Assembly: GCA_036346205.1 (NCBI GenBank)
Contig: JARFJB010001981.1
Coordinates: forward strand, 186,001-250,000
Length of the DNA: 64,000 bases
Source of the DNA: Vesta saturnalis
Lineage: Eukaryota; Arthropoda; Insecta; Coleoptera; Lampyridae
Direction of reading: 5' to 3'
Part shown: one piece after another, positions 37,265 through 48,483 of the stretch
How positions within the stretch are numbered: position 1 is the stretch's first letter
How the letters are laid out: each line of letters starts with the position of its first letter
Notes under the pieces: model-generated
Told to the model about the DNA's origin: nothing
The model's database searches: none
What the model saw: the letters and a program-made list of their open reading frames with translations, nothing else
Translations under genes and position numbers: made by a program

Positions 37265-40200
37265 ATGAGGAAGCGACTTAAAGTACAGTACACTCAGTGC
37301 AGTGCTGTTTTCAATAATGACTATAAATCAATGCATGAAGCAAAAAAACATGGTGGCAGGGTTGTGAAGGTGAACCGGCTTGAAATTCCTAAAAATCCTT
37401 TCGTGCAAGCATCCCTGGTGCAACAACATCGCGCTTCTGGTTCTGGAAATTCAACTGTCGTTGAAGGTTGGTGGGTTACTGATTGTAGCTGAACATATTC
37501 ATTTGCTCAATTATTTTTGTATAATTGTTTAAAATTTTGAAATTATATAATTTAATGGAACTATTCAAGATAACTCAGGAGATGCAGTTGACCAACTGAG
37601 CGATGTAGCAATAAACCATTGCTCTAAGAGGAAAAGAACTGATCTTTCTGAAACTGAGAACAATACTCAATTAAAAGTTGAAAACATGAGTTATGAAGTT
37701 GCACATGAAAATGTATCTACAGAGAAAGCAAATAAGAGGTGTTTATGATAAATGAAAAAATAATATTGTAAACGTTGTTGTAGTTCCACAGTTATCGGAT
37801 AGTACGAAGCAATTAAACCTCACGTCAAACTTGCCAGTGATAAACACACTTGCAACTAGCTCAGGTGCAAGTATTATTGCTATTGAAATTCAGCATATAC
37901 TAATTTACTCAATTCTAGACTTCAATGTAATTCTTGAGTCTGATTAAGAAGAGATGACAGAAACAAGCGAGCAGGCCCACAAACTGGATGAAGAAAGTGA
38001 CAAGAACCAGCAATCTTGGGCTCAGTACTATGGGCAATTCTTGTATTTGTGTGATTCATTTGACTCTACAAAGAAAATGATAAGCCATCTAAATGAAACT
38101 GATACCGTTGATAATTATATCTCGATAATGGAAATTTTCAACCTGGTCTCCAACATCAAAGATCGTTGCAGTGAAGTATTGGACAGTTGCAAACTACATA
38201 TTGAAGAAGTGGAACGACAATCTGAACCAGTTCCATCATCATTCGCAACAGAGTCTTCTGATATAGTTTCTCACGATCCGGGTTTGCGAGGAAAAATTAT
38301 GTACAATTCTCAGCGGAAGTATCTAGTTGAATTGGGACCACATCAACCTATGTTGCATGTGTTTCCTAAAGATCACACAGGTCATAGATTTAATGCGCAA
38401 TTGTATAATCAATCATCTGGAGTACAACACGGCGAAGGATACAGCATTTTGCTTCGTATGCTGCCTATTTCCTGATGGACCCGGCAGAGATAAAGCTGAA
38501 AATTGTTGGCCATTGGATGGAGTCAAGAGTGGGGGAAAAATGAAGAGTAGTGGCACTAAGAAAAAAGGAAAACTCAGTGTACACTTTTCGTCGAAGTCCC
38601 ACAAAAGTGCTCTCACTGATTATAGCAACTTCCTACACAAATCTGGACATATCGATACACTGCTCAGCAAAAATATGCGGCTACAAATAGTGGAAGAGGA
38701 ACGACAGCTACGTTTTAATACGGAAATCATCAATATTCTTTTTGACATTTCAAGAACGCTTGGACGACAAGGCATCGCGTTCCGGAGAGATGACTACGAA
38801 AACTCAAATTTCAACCAGTTTGTCTACTTAATTTCTCGACACAACCCGTTATTGAAGAAGTGGCTCGATGAGAAGAAATCCAGAAAATATCAATCAACTT
38901 ATCTTGGCATCAAATCACAAAACGAGTTCATCGATATTTTGGGGAATTCGGTCAGAACCAAAGTTCTGACGGAAATTGAAAAATGCAACTTTTTCACGGT
39001 TATGGCGGACCATACACCCGATGTCTCCAATAAGGAAATTTTGTCAGTAGTCGTGAGAACGGTCGATGATTGTGGTGTTCCAAGAGAGCGTTTGTTGAGT
39101 ATCACACAAGCTACTGCAAAAACTGGTGCCGGGACTGCAGCAGATATCTTGGACATACTAAATAAGAATGGCATCGATACTGACAAATTAGCGTTCCAGT
39201 CTTATGATTACGCATCGGCCATGTCTGGGGATTTCAACGGTGCGCAGCAGAAAGTATCCGAGCTCCTACACCGTAAAATACCGTACATCCCGTGTCAAGC
39301 ACATAGAACGAATACAGCTATAGAGCATGCGTGTGGACGGAGCAGTCTCCTACAGGAGTTTTTCAACATACTGGGAGAAATTTACGGTGAAAAGGTCAAA
39401 TTCATTATCAATCAAACTAGAGGAGCTCGAGAACTATCTGACCCTCAAGAATCTCTCAAAAACTCGCTGGACAGCCAGAGCTGAGGTAAGAATATGTGTT
39501 CATCACAATTGATCAAACAGCACTAACACGTTTATTTCTAGACAATCGCCGCTATGAACATTGCGTTCGAAAAAATTGTAGAAGTTCTAGCCGACTTCTG
39601 TGAGAGCGATGAAGAAAAAAAAGTCAAAGCGAAAGTATCTGGTTTGTTGAAACGGATTCTGCATTTCGATTTCATATCGTTCCTGATGTTTTCAAAGACA
39701 GTATTCATGAAATTGAAAGTGGCGACAAAAATTCTCGAGAGTTATACTGTGAATATCTTGGACGCAATGAAGGAGATTGAAGCGGTAATCACAGTTTTCC
39801 GAACCATCAGATCAATCTCACAGAATGAAGTCAATAACTTGATAAGCAGCGCAAAATCTTTTGCCCAAAGCATGGATGTGAACCCTGATGAGGATTTCAA
39901 TAGAACACATCGGAGGAGGTTGAAGCCCAGGCGATTGGATGACAATCCAGAAAATGAGGCGCGTCTGGATATTACCGAGTTCTATCGAAAAGAATTCTAC
40001 GTCGTGCTGGATACGACCGTGGAATTTCTCGACAAGAATTTGAAAACAATCGGGGTTACATTACAAGCTATAACAGCTATTGTTACTTTCCCACTGTCGC
40101 CAAGTAATTTGAATGAAGAGACGGTTGAGAAACTCGTGGACTCGTTCCCCCCATATAATAGACCCGATTGCTATGCTCTCCATGCTGAGCTTGAAATTTT

Positions 40201-40525
40201 ATTCGCAATCTGTGAAGGTGATGAAGTGAACGATTTTCAAAACCTCATGAGAATAGCTGCACAAAGGAAAGCATCGTTACCCCTCGCATTCAAGTGTATC
40301 CAGTTTATTTCAACAGCGGGATATTCGGTTTGCACAAATGAGAGGGCTTTCAGTTCTCTGAAATATGTGAAAACCGCATTACGTTCGAGAATGTCCAACG
40401 AACGTCTGGATTCATTAATGATTCTACATTTTGAAAAGGACATTGTAGACGAAATTAAAATGAAAGATATCATCAATCCGTGGGCTGCAATGAAGGAACG
40501 AAGAATAAGAGTGTGCGTTGAATAA
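37265..40525 (+). pseudogene. hAT transposase of element 2 (TTF finger, DUF4371, hAT-C), nearly intact
   Basis: Candidate exons are 37265-37467 (MRKRLKVQYTQCSAVFNND start, GT at the VVEG junction), about 37567-37738 and about 37794-37910, then 37954-38410, 38410-39485 and 39542-40525. The last intron is clear: 39486-39541, GTAAGA...TTTCTAG, joining ARAE to TIAAMNIAF in frame. The TTF finger spans two frames at about 38405-38420 (HRFNAQLYN then DTAFCFVCCLF). DUF4371 has FTVMADHTPDVSNKEILSV and QSYDYASAMSGDFNGAQ, CQAHRTNTAIEHACG. hAT-C has NERAFSSLKYVKTALRSRM and NERLDSLMILHFEKD. A second frameshift near 39385-39410 precedes LSKTRWTARAE. Two small indels separate it from an intact enzyme. ADHTPD, where relatives have ADETTD, is also unusual. 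Confidence 0.85.
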
Positions 40526-41220
40526 GATATGTTTATAGATTTATATTGTTTTCGATTTAATAAATGTACATATTTTTTTGTATTTTGTTATTTATCAGTT
40601 GGTCATTTCTTCCTAAAAGTTGGCCAAATCACGACAATCCTGCCCCCCCAAAATTTTCTCTTCGGAACGTCCCTGCAAATTAGTTCCACAAATTCATCAT
40701 TAGGCATTTGCAAATTTCCGAAGGTGTCCTTATTCACATTTTCATATGCTTTAAGAAAGCAGTAAAAAGATCTAATTCATAGTGGTCTTTACTATATGTA
40801 TTGCAACACGTACCGTATGAAATTGTTTTGCAGCATTTCATTTTTTGAATAATCTATGCTATTTAGTACGTCTCTTTGTTCTGGTATTGTATCTTTATCC
40901 TGAGGTACAAAATCTTGTTTGCAGGCAGAAAGCCTTAAAATCATCTTATCAGAATCTGCCTCACAGTTTTCTGTACCTGAGTTAAGCAAGTTCACGCATT
41001 GCAACTTTTTAAATGGTCTCTGCAAGTGTATTGCTATTGGGTTAATGCAGTTACCGTGTTCACTTCTGATTTTACCGAAATGGTTCTCCAGGCAGTCTTG
41101 GTTTACTCTTCGTGTGAGTATATAATCAAACCCTGCATTTTCCTGAATATAATAAAATAATTGAATAATACTTTTTAGTGGAGTTGATCGGCCTATTTCC
41201 ACAGTTTATGCTTTTTGAGC

Positions 41221-41258
41221 GCGACGTTTCGGAAGCGGACTCTGCTTCCGTCATCAGG
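41221..41258 (-). ncRNA. Hammerhead-like motif near the Penelope end
   Basis: On the minus strand CTGATGA (41257-41251) is followed by a hairpin with a 6-7-bp stem, GGAAGC and GCTTCC, and then GAAACGTC. CTGATGA...GAAA flanking a stem is the core arrangement of hammerhead ribozymes, known from the terminal repeats of Penelope-like elements. The outer stem I pairs only weakly here and one base sits between CTGATGA and the stem, so self-cleavage of this copy is doubtful. Confidence 0.5.
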
Positions 41259-41334
41259 CTTAGTCCTGAGAAGGACTGTTTTCGCACTTGAGTCGAATTT
41301 ATATGTTATATATAATTTTTTCCCAAGCACTTGA

Positions 41335-41407
41335 CTACTCTTAGATTCGAACCTGGTACCTTTCACTTACTAGTCTGACACCTTTGCCACTGAGCCACGG
41401 AGTAATC
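41335..41407 (-). other. tRNA-like segment (SINE head or captured tRNA)
   Basis: The minus strand reads CTCCGTGGCTCAGTGGCAAA (A-box-like) and, about 30 bases on, GGTTCGAATCT, a near-perfect B box. The acceptor ends do not pair convincingly and the anticodon stem is poor, so it is not called a tRNA gene. It abuts the (TA)n tract in the 3' region of the Penelope element, so it may be a SINE or part of the element. Confidence 0.55.
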
Positions 41408-41423
41408 CAATATATATATTTAC

Positions 41424-41540
<117 letters not shown>

Positions 41541-41561
41541 CTTTCGTGGTTGCGCAGAAGT

Positions 41562-42540
41562 TTATTGCGCATGTTGCGCAGTAACTTCTTGCGCAGGTGT
41601 ATTGCGCTTAAGCTCTTCGCGCATTATTGGAATCCATATGGGTTTCATTTCTACACTAGCTTGGCTTATCGGATTTTCTGCTAGTGCGATGTATGTGGCT
41701 TCTTTGAGTTTTCGACGAGTTGTGTTCTCCTCCGTTGCCACTATTTGTATGTTATCCCATTGGATGTGGTGGTCTTCATTCCAGACATGTTCGGCGATTC
41801 TTGATCTTTCTATTTCGCCCTTGCGGACGTTGGTCTTGTGTTCCTGTGTTCTCACTTTGAGTGGTCTACTGCTCTCTCCTATGTATGCTCTGCCACATTC
41901 GCATGGTAAGTTATATACACAATTCTTGTAATTCTGATTTTCATTGTATGGTTTGGTTTTGGTTAGTATTCCCCTGAGCGTTCTGGTCGATTTGAAGGCA
42001 GTGCGTATCTTGTATTTGCTGCCTATCCTTCGTATTTTGTCGGAGGTACCTTGTATATATGGTATTATCGCTGTATATTTAGGTTCTTCTTTTTCGGTTA
42101 CCCTTTCCCTGTTTAGGTTAGCTGTTAGATCGGGGTAGCTATTTTCTTTAAGTGTCCTAGCGATATTTTCTTTTTCTTTGTTCAGGTCCTCTTGTTTTGA
42201 GCATATCGTTTTTGCTCTATCGTACAAGCATTTTGCCACACCTAATTTCACGTTTTTGTGGTGATTGGAGTTGTAGTGTAGGTACCTCCCTGTGTGGGTA
42301 GGTTTCCTGTATACACTTGTGGAAGTGTTGTCATTCCTGTGTACAAGTACATCCAGGAATGGCAGTTTTTGTTCCGACTCCAATTCCATTGTGAATTTTA
42401 TGGAGGGTGCACGGCTATTTAGATGATCTAGGACTTCATCTAGCTTATGCTTGCCGTGTTGCCAAACTACGAAAGTATCGTCCACGTATCTAAGCCACAT
42501 CCTTGGTTTCTCTGTGAATTCGGATATCGCTTGGTCTGGG
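41562..42540 (-). pseudogene. Penelope reverse transcriptase C-terminus plus GIY-YIG endonuclease
   Basis: The open frame enters from about 42540 (PDQAISEFTEKPR) with no true start. MWLRYVDDTFVVWQHG is the reverse transcriptase catalytic YVDD box. LPFLDVLVHRNDNTSTSVY and RKPTHTGRYLHYNSNHH follow, typical of the thumb region. NCVYNLPCECGRAYIGESSR with LKVRTQEHKTNVRKGEI is the GIY-YIG endonuclease with its CxC zinc motif; IAEHVWNEDHHIQW and RRKLKEATYIAL follow. The 312+ codons are uninterrupted, so the insertion is probably recent. The N-terminal reverse transcriptase is absent. Confidence 0.9.
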
Positions 42541-45164
42541 AATGAATAACACTGTTGATTGAAATTATAAGGCTTTTAATAAATTTAATTTTGTTGGTAA
42601 CGTTCATATTATTTTTGTCTCTAATTTCAAGTCTTTTAAAGAAGGGCAAACAATCCATTAGAAACTCTAATTGAAATGAGTTGGCTTTGAAGGCAACATT
42701 ATATTTTTTTGTAGCAAAGGTTTGAGAAGAATTTAAAATATCAAATAGTTGATCTACTCTATGAACAAATTCAGCAGTTTCAGTGGCTTCCGCGGGAAGG
42801 AGACCAAATCTAATGTAAAAACTCATACCTACATGGACTGAGTAACTAAATACTTGGGTGGCAAGTTTGACCATTTTTTGGAAACTAGTCTGGTAATTAT
42901 GGGAATCGGTTAATTTGTGTGCTGCTTTAACAGGATATTTTTTTATCTAACTCATAGAAGTCTTTAATATATTGCCACGAAATTTTTTTGCCATTAACAT
43001 AAAAGTAATTTGTGATCAACATATTTCTCATCGCTTTTATAATATGAGACACATCAAAGATGAAAAGAACATACTGGTTTTCTAAATCAAAACTAGTATT
43101 GTTTGGAGATATCTTTAAACTGTTTGACAATTTGATATTGTTGGACTCCATATCACAAGTAACTGCACAAACATTTAACCTCACATTTTTTAATTTTTGC
43201 ACAGCTTCATGTAAGTGTATGTAACAGGTCAGCAGAACAAGAAGTATGACATAAAAAATAGGCTATCGGCAGTTTCCATTTAGAATAAATTCCTCTAACC
43301 ATAAATACACTGACAGTTAAGTTGGTTTGAAAATCGTGTCCCCTGTATCGCCCATTGCTAGCCCAATGATGTAATCTTGTTTTCGTTCATAAAATAAATG
43401 GGCTTTTATAGACATTTCATCAAAGCACAATAAGCAATATTTGTTTTGGAGTTGAAAACTGTCAACCTTTTTAATAAAATGAAGAACTCCGGTCCTATCT
43501 TAACTGCTCTGATTTCTTTTAGCAAAGTGTTAGGCGATGGAAGGCTATATTCAGACATTAAATATTTTTTATACACTCGGGGACCAGCAAAATATATTGA
43601 TAGACATTCAATTTTAAACTCTTTGCTATAACATCTACCTTTTGGATGTTTATTCCCCTGTGATACTTGCATATTAACACTTTTTGCAGTGTCTAGATTG
43701 CAAAATTTAGATGTTAAGGACATATATTGCTCCAAAGATATATTGTCCAAGTCATTAATTTTTTGACTTTCCAGTACCTGAACCCTTTCTCGTAAATACT
43801 TGTTTTCGGCAGTTATGGACTTGATATGTTGTCTGTATTTAACCTTCCTTGGCGTATCGAAGGATAAACTGGATGACGTTTGGGTAGATGTCAAAGGAGG
43901 ACTAATTGTAATTGGACTTACGGCCATCTCATGTTGAACCTCGGTTTTGAGCTCTGTTCCAACTACATTCATCTGGTCAGCTGCAAAAATACATTTTATA
44001 TAACCTTTAACTAACAAGTTACTAACAAACTTGGTTACTTAAGCAAGGAACAATTTATTTGGTTAAAAATTGCGAGATTTTTTTATGCAGGTACACCAAA
44101 ATAATTTAAAAGTGAACAAAACTTTGACAAATACAGATTATGATTTTTAGCTTATTTTAAAAAATTAAAAAATAAAAAGTCATTTAAAAGTGGATAAATT
44201 AAAATGAAAGTACTGTACTATTATTTTTGGTTCACACCTCGCTTCATCCTGCATACATCACATTAAGCTTTGTTTTAAATTAAGTAAAATATTATTTTTA
44301 ATATCTGAATCAAATAGTGCAGGTGGCTACTAATCGTGTATGAAAGTGACTCGTGAACATCCTCTCTTCAAAATGGTTTTCACATATCGAGTAACTTTTA
44401 TGTAAGTCAATTAGTTTTTCAAGCAGGTCCTCTCGATTAGCTTTCATTGACCATATTCTTGCTCTGTAAATAAAGTAATTACGAATTATTAATTTAAAAT
44501 CATAAATTTTATTTTATTTTCTTATCTTCATTGTTATTAGATAAACACGTTTTAAATGCTTCCTAGGCTTCCATAATAAAATTTATGACTTTGAAATCCT
44601 ATTACCTTTTAATTATTTAATCCTAAAAAATATCAGTTGTACATGGAAATCAAACATCGAAATATTAATTAATTAATAACTATATTATATTTAGACAAAC
44701 CAAACAGTGCTTGTCATATTAAAAGAAGAATTGTGCAAAGAGTTTAAACCACAAATAGTTTTTTTTTTTATAAACAGTAAGTTTTGATCAACTGTGAATA
44801 TTTTACGGCAACATACGAAATAATGCAAGTTTACTTTGTACCAAAATATGCAGAAAAATATGGTGTAAAGTAGGTACTTACCGGTTAGCATCCTTTGGAA
44901 AACGATAGAATTTCTTCTTCGAGTTATACCCTTTAATAAATCAGTTTCGCACTGCACAAACATCATGATATCCTGGTGGTTTTTTGCCTCTCATTTTACT
45001 AGAGTTTAAAAAACCAAACCAAAACAATGTTCGAAAAATCAAAATCGAAATACACAATTATACGCACGGTTCTGATAGCCACAGCTTAAACCAAGGTTGG
45101 CAGCTCAGTTGAAATGAAGGTAGCCAATACCTACACTAAAAGTAGCCAGATGTCGCCACTATCA

Positions 45165-47219
45165 CTACACACACCAAAATTCAAAAATCAAAATATCTAT
45201 TTCAATTATCGCCTCTGTTTCCTCCAATTTAGATAAATATATATCTGCAGAGAACCTGTGCAACATATATTCTGGGATAACAAATTTGTGGCAACACAGA
45301 TTATGTGCAGACAAATGCACTTTAATTCTTAGCAATGCATCTAGCATTTCAATTTGCATTATATTACGGAATTTTGTTTTTGTTGCATTCATTATTGAGA
45401 ACACTCTCTCCACTACAGCATTACTAAGAGGTATTATTAATAATGTTAAGATGTACTGTGCCAACTCTTTAAATGGTTTAGTACCATTGGTTCTTTCGAG
45501 GGAATACATCATAGGCCAAAAATCTAAAATGTTTGTGGGTACATCTTGATTTTGCCAATCAAAACATAGTATCCCCTCCACTGATTTTCTACTACAAATA
45601 ATTCATTTTCATTAACTATGTTTTTAATTGGCAGACTACTGAAAGTTGGAGGTATTTGAGACAAAACAGTTTTGGGATGCAAAAGCTTAAATTTTGAAAA
45701 TATTTCAATATTATCAGGAAAGGGTAAACATAACTCTTTCAATAATCTAACGAGAAAATGTTTAGACCGTTCCATTATTAGATTTTTATCTTCTATCGAA
45801 AATTTTGAATTTTCCAAATAAGTATTGAATTCAAACCCATAATCAATCGAATTGTTGTTTAACATTGCTAAAGGATTATTAAGACTTTTCAAAATATGCT
45901 GTAATTGATTTCCTAGTCAAAGCTAAAAAATTTTCTAATAGCAAGTCATACACACTTCCAACGTCCATTGAATTACTTTGAAAATGTATATTGAGCTCGT
46001 TTATTTCATGCAATATAGGTTTAAGGAAGATAAAGTAAGCTTTGTTTGAATTATCATTAAACATGTTACTTAATAATCTTGCCGTGTAACACTTTTCATT
46101 TGTAGATGCTATACGGAAAAGTGTTTACAACTCAAGCCACTGATCTAAAATTTTTTTCATTGCACTATATCGAGAAAGTCATCAAGTTGTTGACAATTTG
46201 TCTAATTTATAGATGTATTTGCTTTCGTTCACATTAATTGTATCAAAAATATCTTTGTACTGAGCTTTCCTCAACGAACTACAACTAAACCACCTATATA
46301 CTTCTCTGCAAAGAAAATCTAATGAACTGGGAAGTTCTTCCGTAGCTTTTGAAGCTGCTAAATGTAAAGAATGACAAGAACATCTCATTAATTGCAGATT
46401 AGGTATTAATTGCTTCAATTTTGTAAAAAGAGAGTTATTTTTCCCACACATGTTAGATGCACCATCAGTACCGATAGCCACTAAGTTTTGGATATTTAAT
46501 TTATTATTATTTAAGAATTGTAGTATTGCATTGTACAAAGCATCAGATGTAGTTTCAAACACCTCAACAATTCCCAAATAATCAGTTATAATTTTATTTT
46601 CAGTTTGATTGAAATATCGTATGCACAAACACATAAATTTATGTATCGTAACATCAGTGCACTCATCAACGATGAGCGAATCTTTCTGACTGCTTACGGC
46701 TGCTACTAATGTATTTAACAAATCTGGTGCAATGACTTTTGTAATTAATTTTGAACATTTGGTTCTGTGTAAAGTTAAATTAGCAAAAGATGTACCTTGG
46801 CCTACTTCTCCCAATGTTTCACATAAATGATCACTAGTTAGAATTGATGAATGTACCGCTATATGAATCGCTAATTTCATATCACAAATTTTCTTCGCAC
46901 TTGTTACATTCGAAACGCCAAATTGAACCAATTTGTTTTTCATACAATATTTTTCCATATTTTTCTTGTGGATTTGACTATTCGCGTGTTTTTTTAAGTC
47001 CATTATGTATGCTCGTAAAGTAGACTTACAGAGTTTACAGTATGCCCCATTGATCTTACTACTTTTACTTTGGTCCGTAAACTTTTCCAACCAACCTAAA
47101 ACAAATATTCCTATACTTAAACATACAAAGTTTTATAAATAATTTTAAATACCCTTTGCCCAGTCCTGCTCTTCCCATTCTTTACGATATTGTCTTAATT
47201 TTGTTTGATGTTTAGGCAT
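45165..47219 (-). pseudogene. hAT transposase of element 3
   Basis: Exon 1 (47219-47153) encodes MPKHQTKLRQYRKEWEEQDW. A 57-bp intron (47152-47096, GTATTT...TTTTAG) joins in frame to exon 2. The frame to 46182 holds a zinc-finger-like CKLCKSTLRAYIMDLKKHANS, then SLIVDECTDVTIHKFMCLCI (first Asp), GTDGASNMCGKNNSLFTKL (second Asp) and MRCSCHSLHLAASKA. Frameshifts near 46180, 45880 and 45560 break the rest. The end shows ILTLLIIPLSNAVVERVFS and IMNATKTKFRNIMQIEMLDA, the dimerisation domain. Probably dead through frameshifts, although the first 300 residues are intact. Confidence 0.85.
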
Positions 47220-47319
47220 TTTATTTATTTATTATGTTTTGTTGTTATGTAACACTCGTTCAGTCAACAGTATATGTTAGTGACACCCTCTCTGGTACAT
47301 GATGTCTATAATCTATAAT

Positions 47320-47986
47320 CACAGTATAACACGAACAGTAATTTCACTAGAGGAAATTTATCAATTCACACTTATTTCGCGCCAAATGCGCGTGGCACCC
47401 TGCGCTTTGAACTGTGAAAAAAAAAATGGCTAATTTTACGTGAATGTTTTATTTACTTATAGGGCTTCGATTGTTAGTACATACAATTGTACTAAATTTA
47501 TTACATTTTGTAGATTTAGTACGCGTTAAAACACGTTAAAAAAATAACAACCTGTTATACACTTAGCTGTTCGCATTTATTGCATTTAATGTTAAAAAAC
47601 GACATTACTTTTTGGTCCACCTGATATGTTTTTTAGTAGGTAATGTTACGTTTGTATATACTCATTTCTTTTTTATATTTTTGATTCCTATTAATAATGT
47701 AACATGTGTTAATAAAAACCTTCAAAAGTAATAACTACATTTCACTCCATTCAAACAAATTAACACCACAGTGTATATATTATACTGTGTTAACACCTTC
47801 CTCATACAAACCCTATTCGAGAAAGAACTAGTACGCCTATGAGCAATAAAATATACGCCGCCACCGTTACATACAAACGACAATTTATCATGACACTGGC
47901 ACCCTGCGCAGTAGATTTAAAATATTCGTTACAGCAATATCAAAGACGCCGACAAGGAGTGAAATTACTGTTCGTGTTATACTGTG
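47320..47986. mobile_element. MITE nested in hAT element 3
   Basis: The 29-bp ends CACAGTATAACACGAACAGT/AATTTCACT and their complement at 47958-47986 are perfect. CTATAAT is repeated at 47313-47319 and 47987-47993, a probable 7-bp (or imperfect 8-bp) target duplication. GGCACCCTGCGC occurs inside both arms in direct orientation (47393 and 47898). The 667-bp interior has no gene. Confidence 0.85.
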
Positions 47987-48410
47987 CTATAATGTATAAT
48001 CCATAGAGAATTAGTTGTCTCTGGTATAATCGATCTACAGGTTAAATTCACGTGTTTGTGCCTAACATCACGCCACAAGCATAGTTCTCATTTGTTTAAC
48101 CTAACATCTCTAAAAAAATTTAAATTCGCCACACAGCTTGCAAAAAGTAGCCATAATAACCACCAAAAATTCAACCTCCAAATCGGTCGCCAAAATCTAT
48201 AAAAACGCGCCAGAATGGCTAAAAGTAGCCATATCTGGCAACCCTGGCTTAAACCCCGACTGCACGTCAAAGACATCTTTTCGAGGCGGAGCATAAAGCC
48301 TGTGCGAAGGGATCGACGCAAACCGGTCCCGCCATTAGAGAGTTCTAGCTGTGATTCTGTGGGCAAAATACGGTAATTTCTTCTCGTCAGGTTGGCAACA
48401 CTGAATCGCA

Positions 48411-48483
48411 CGCGGCCATATTAGTAAATTTAAACCTTATTTATTTGTATAAATTGTATAATTATTCAACACTTTTCTTGAAA
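48411..48483 (+). promoter_or_regulatory. Conserved promoter-proximal segment of gene B
   Basis: GCGGCCATATTAG (48412-48424), then TTATTTATTTGTATAAATTG and TATAATTATTCAACAC, precede the start codon by 20-70 bp. They match the gene A promoter in order and spacing. GGCCATATT is a YY1/Pleiohomeotic-type core. Similarity between the two loci stops just upstream, where hAT element 3 lies nearby. Confidence 0.5.

Larger units (their letters stand above)
36262..40675 (+). mobile_element. hAT element 2, complete ends, 8-bp target duplication
   Basis: The element starts CAGGGACGTTCC at 36262 and ends GGAACGTCCCTG at 40675, perfect 12-bp inverted ends. CAAATTAG is duplicated exactly at 36254-36261 and 40676-40683. 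G/C runs lie just inside each end (GGGGGG and CCCCCCC). At 4414 bp it carries a multi-exon TTF/DUF4371 transposase. Perfect duplication and ends suggest a young insertion. A GC-rich leader (36300-36560) precedes the gene. Confidence 0.95.
45092..48246 (-). mobile_element. hAT element 3 with 8-bp target duplication
   Basis: The left end is CAAGGTTGGCAG at 45092. The right end, complemented, is CAGGGTTGCCAG at 48246. GCTTAAAC is duplicated exactly at 45084-45091 and 48247-48254. Subterminal sequences on both sides are rich in AAAGTAGCCA. Length is 3155 bp including a nested MITE of about 670 bp. It carries a two-exon transposase on the minus strand. It sits between the P-like gene and the promoter of zinc-finger gene B. 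Confidence 0.92.

Noticed and set aside
41335..41407. Functional minus-strand tRNA gene
   Set aside because: The A and B boxes are good, but the anticodon and acceptor stems are poor and it sits inside a retroelement tail.
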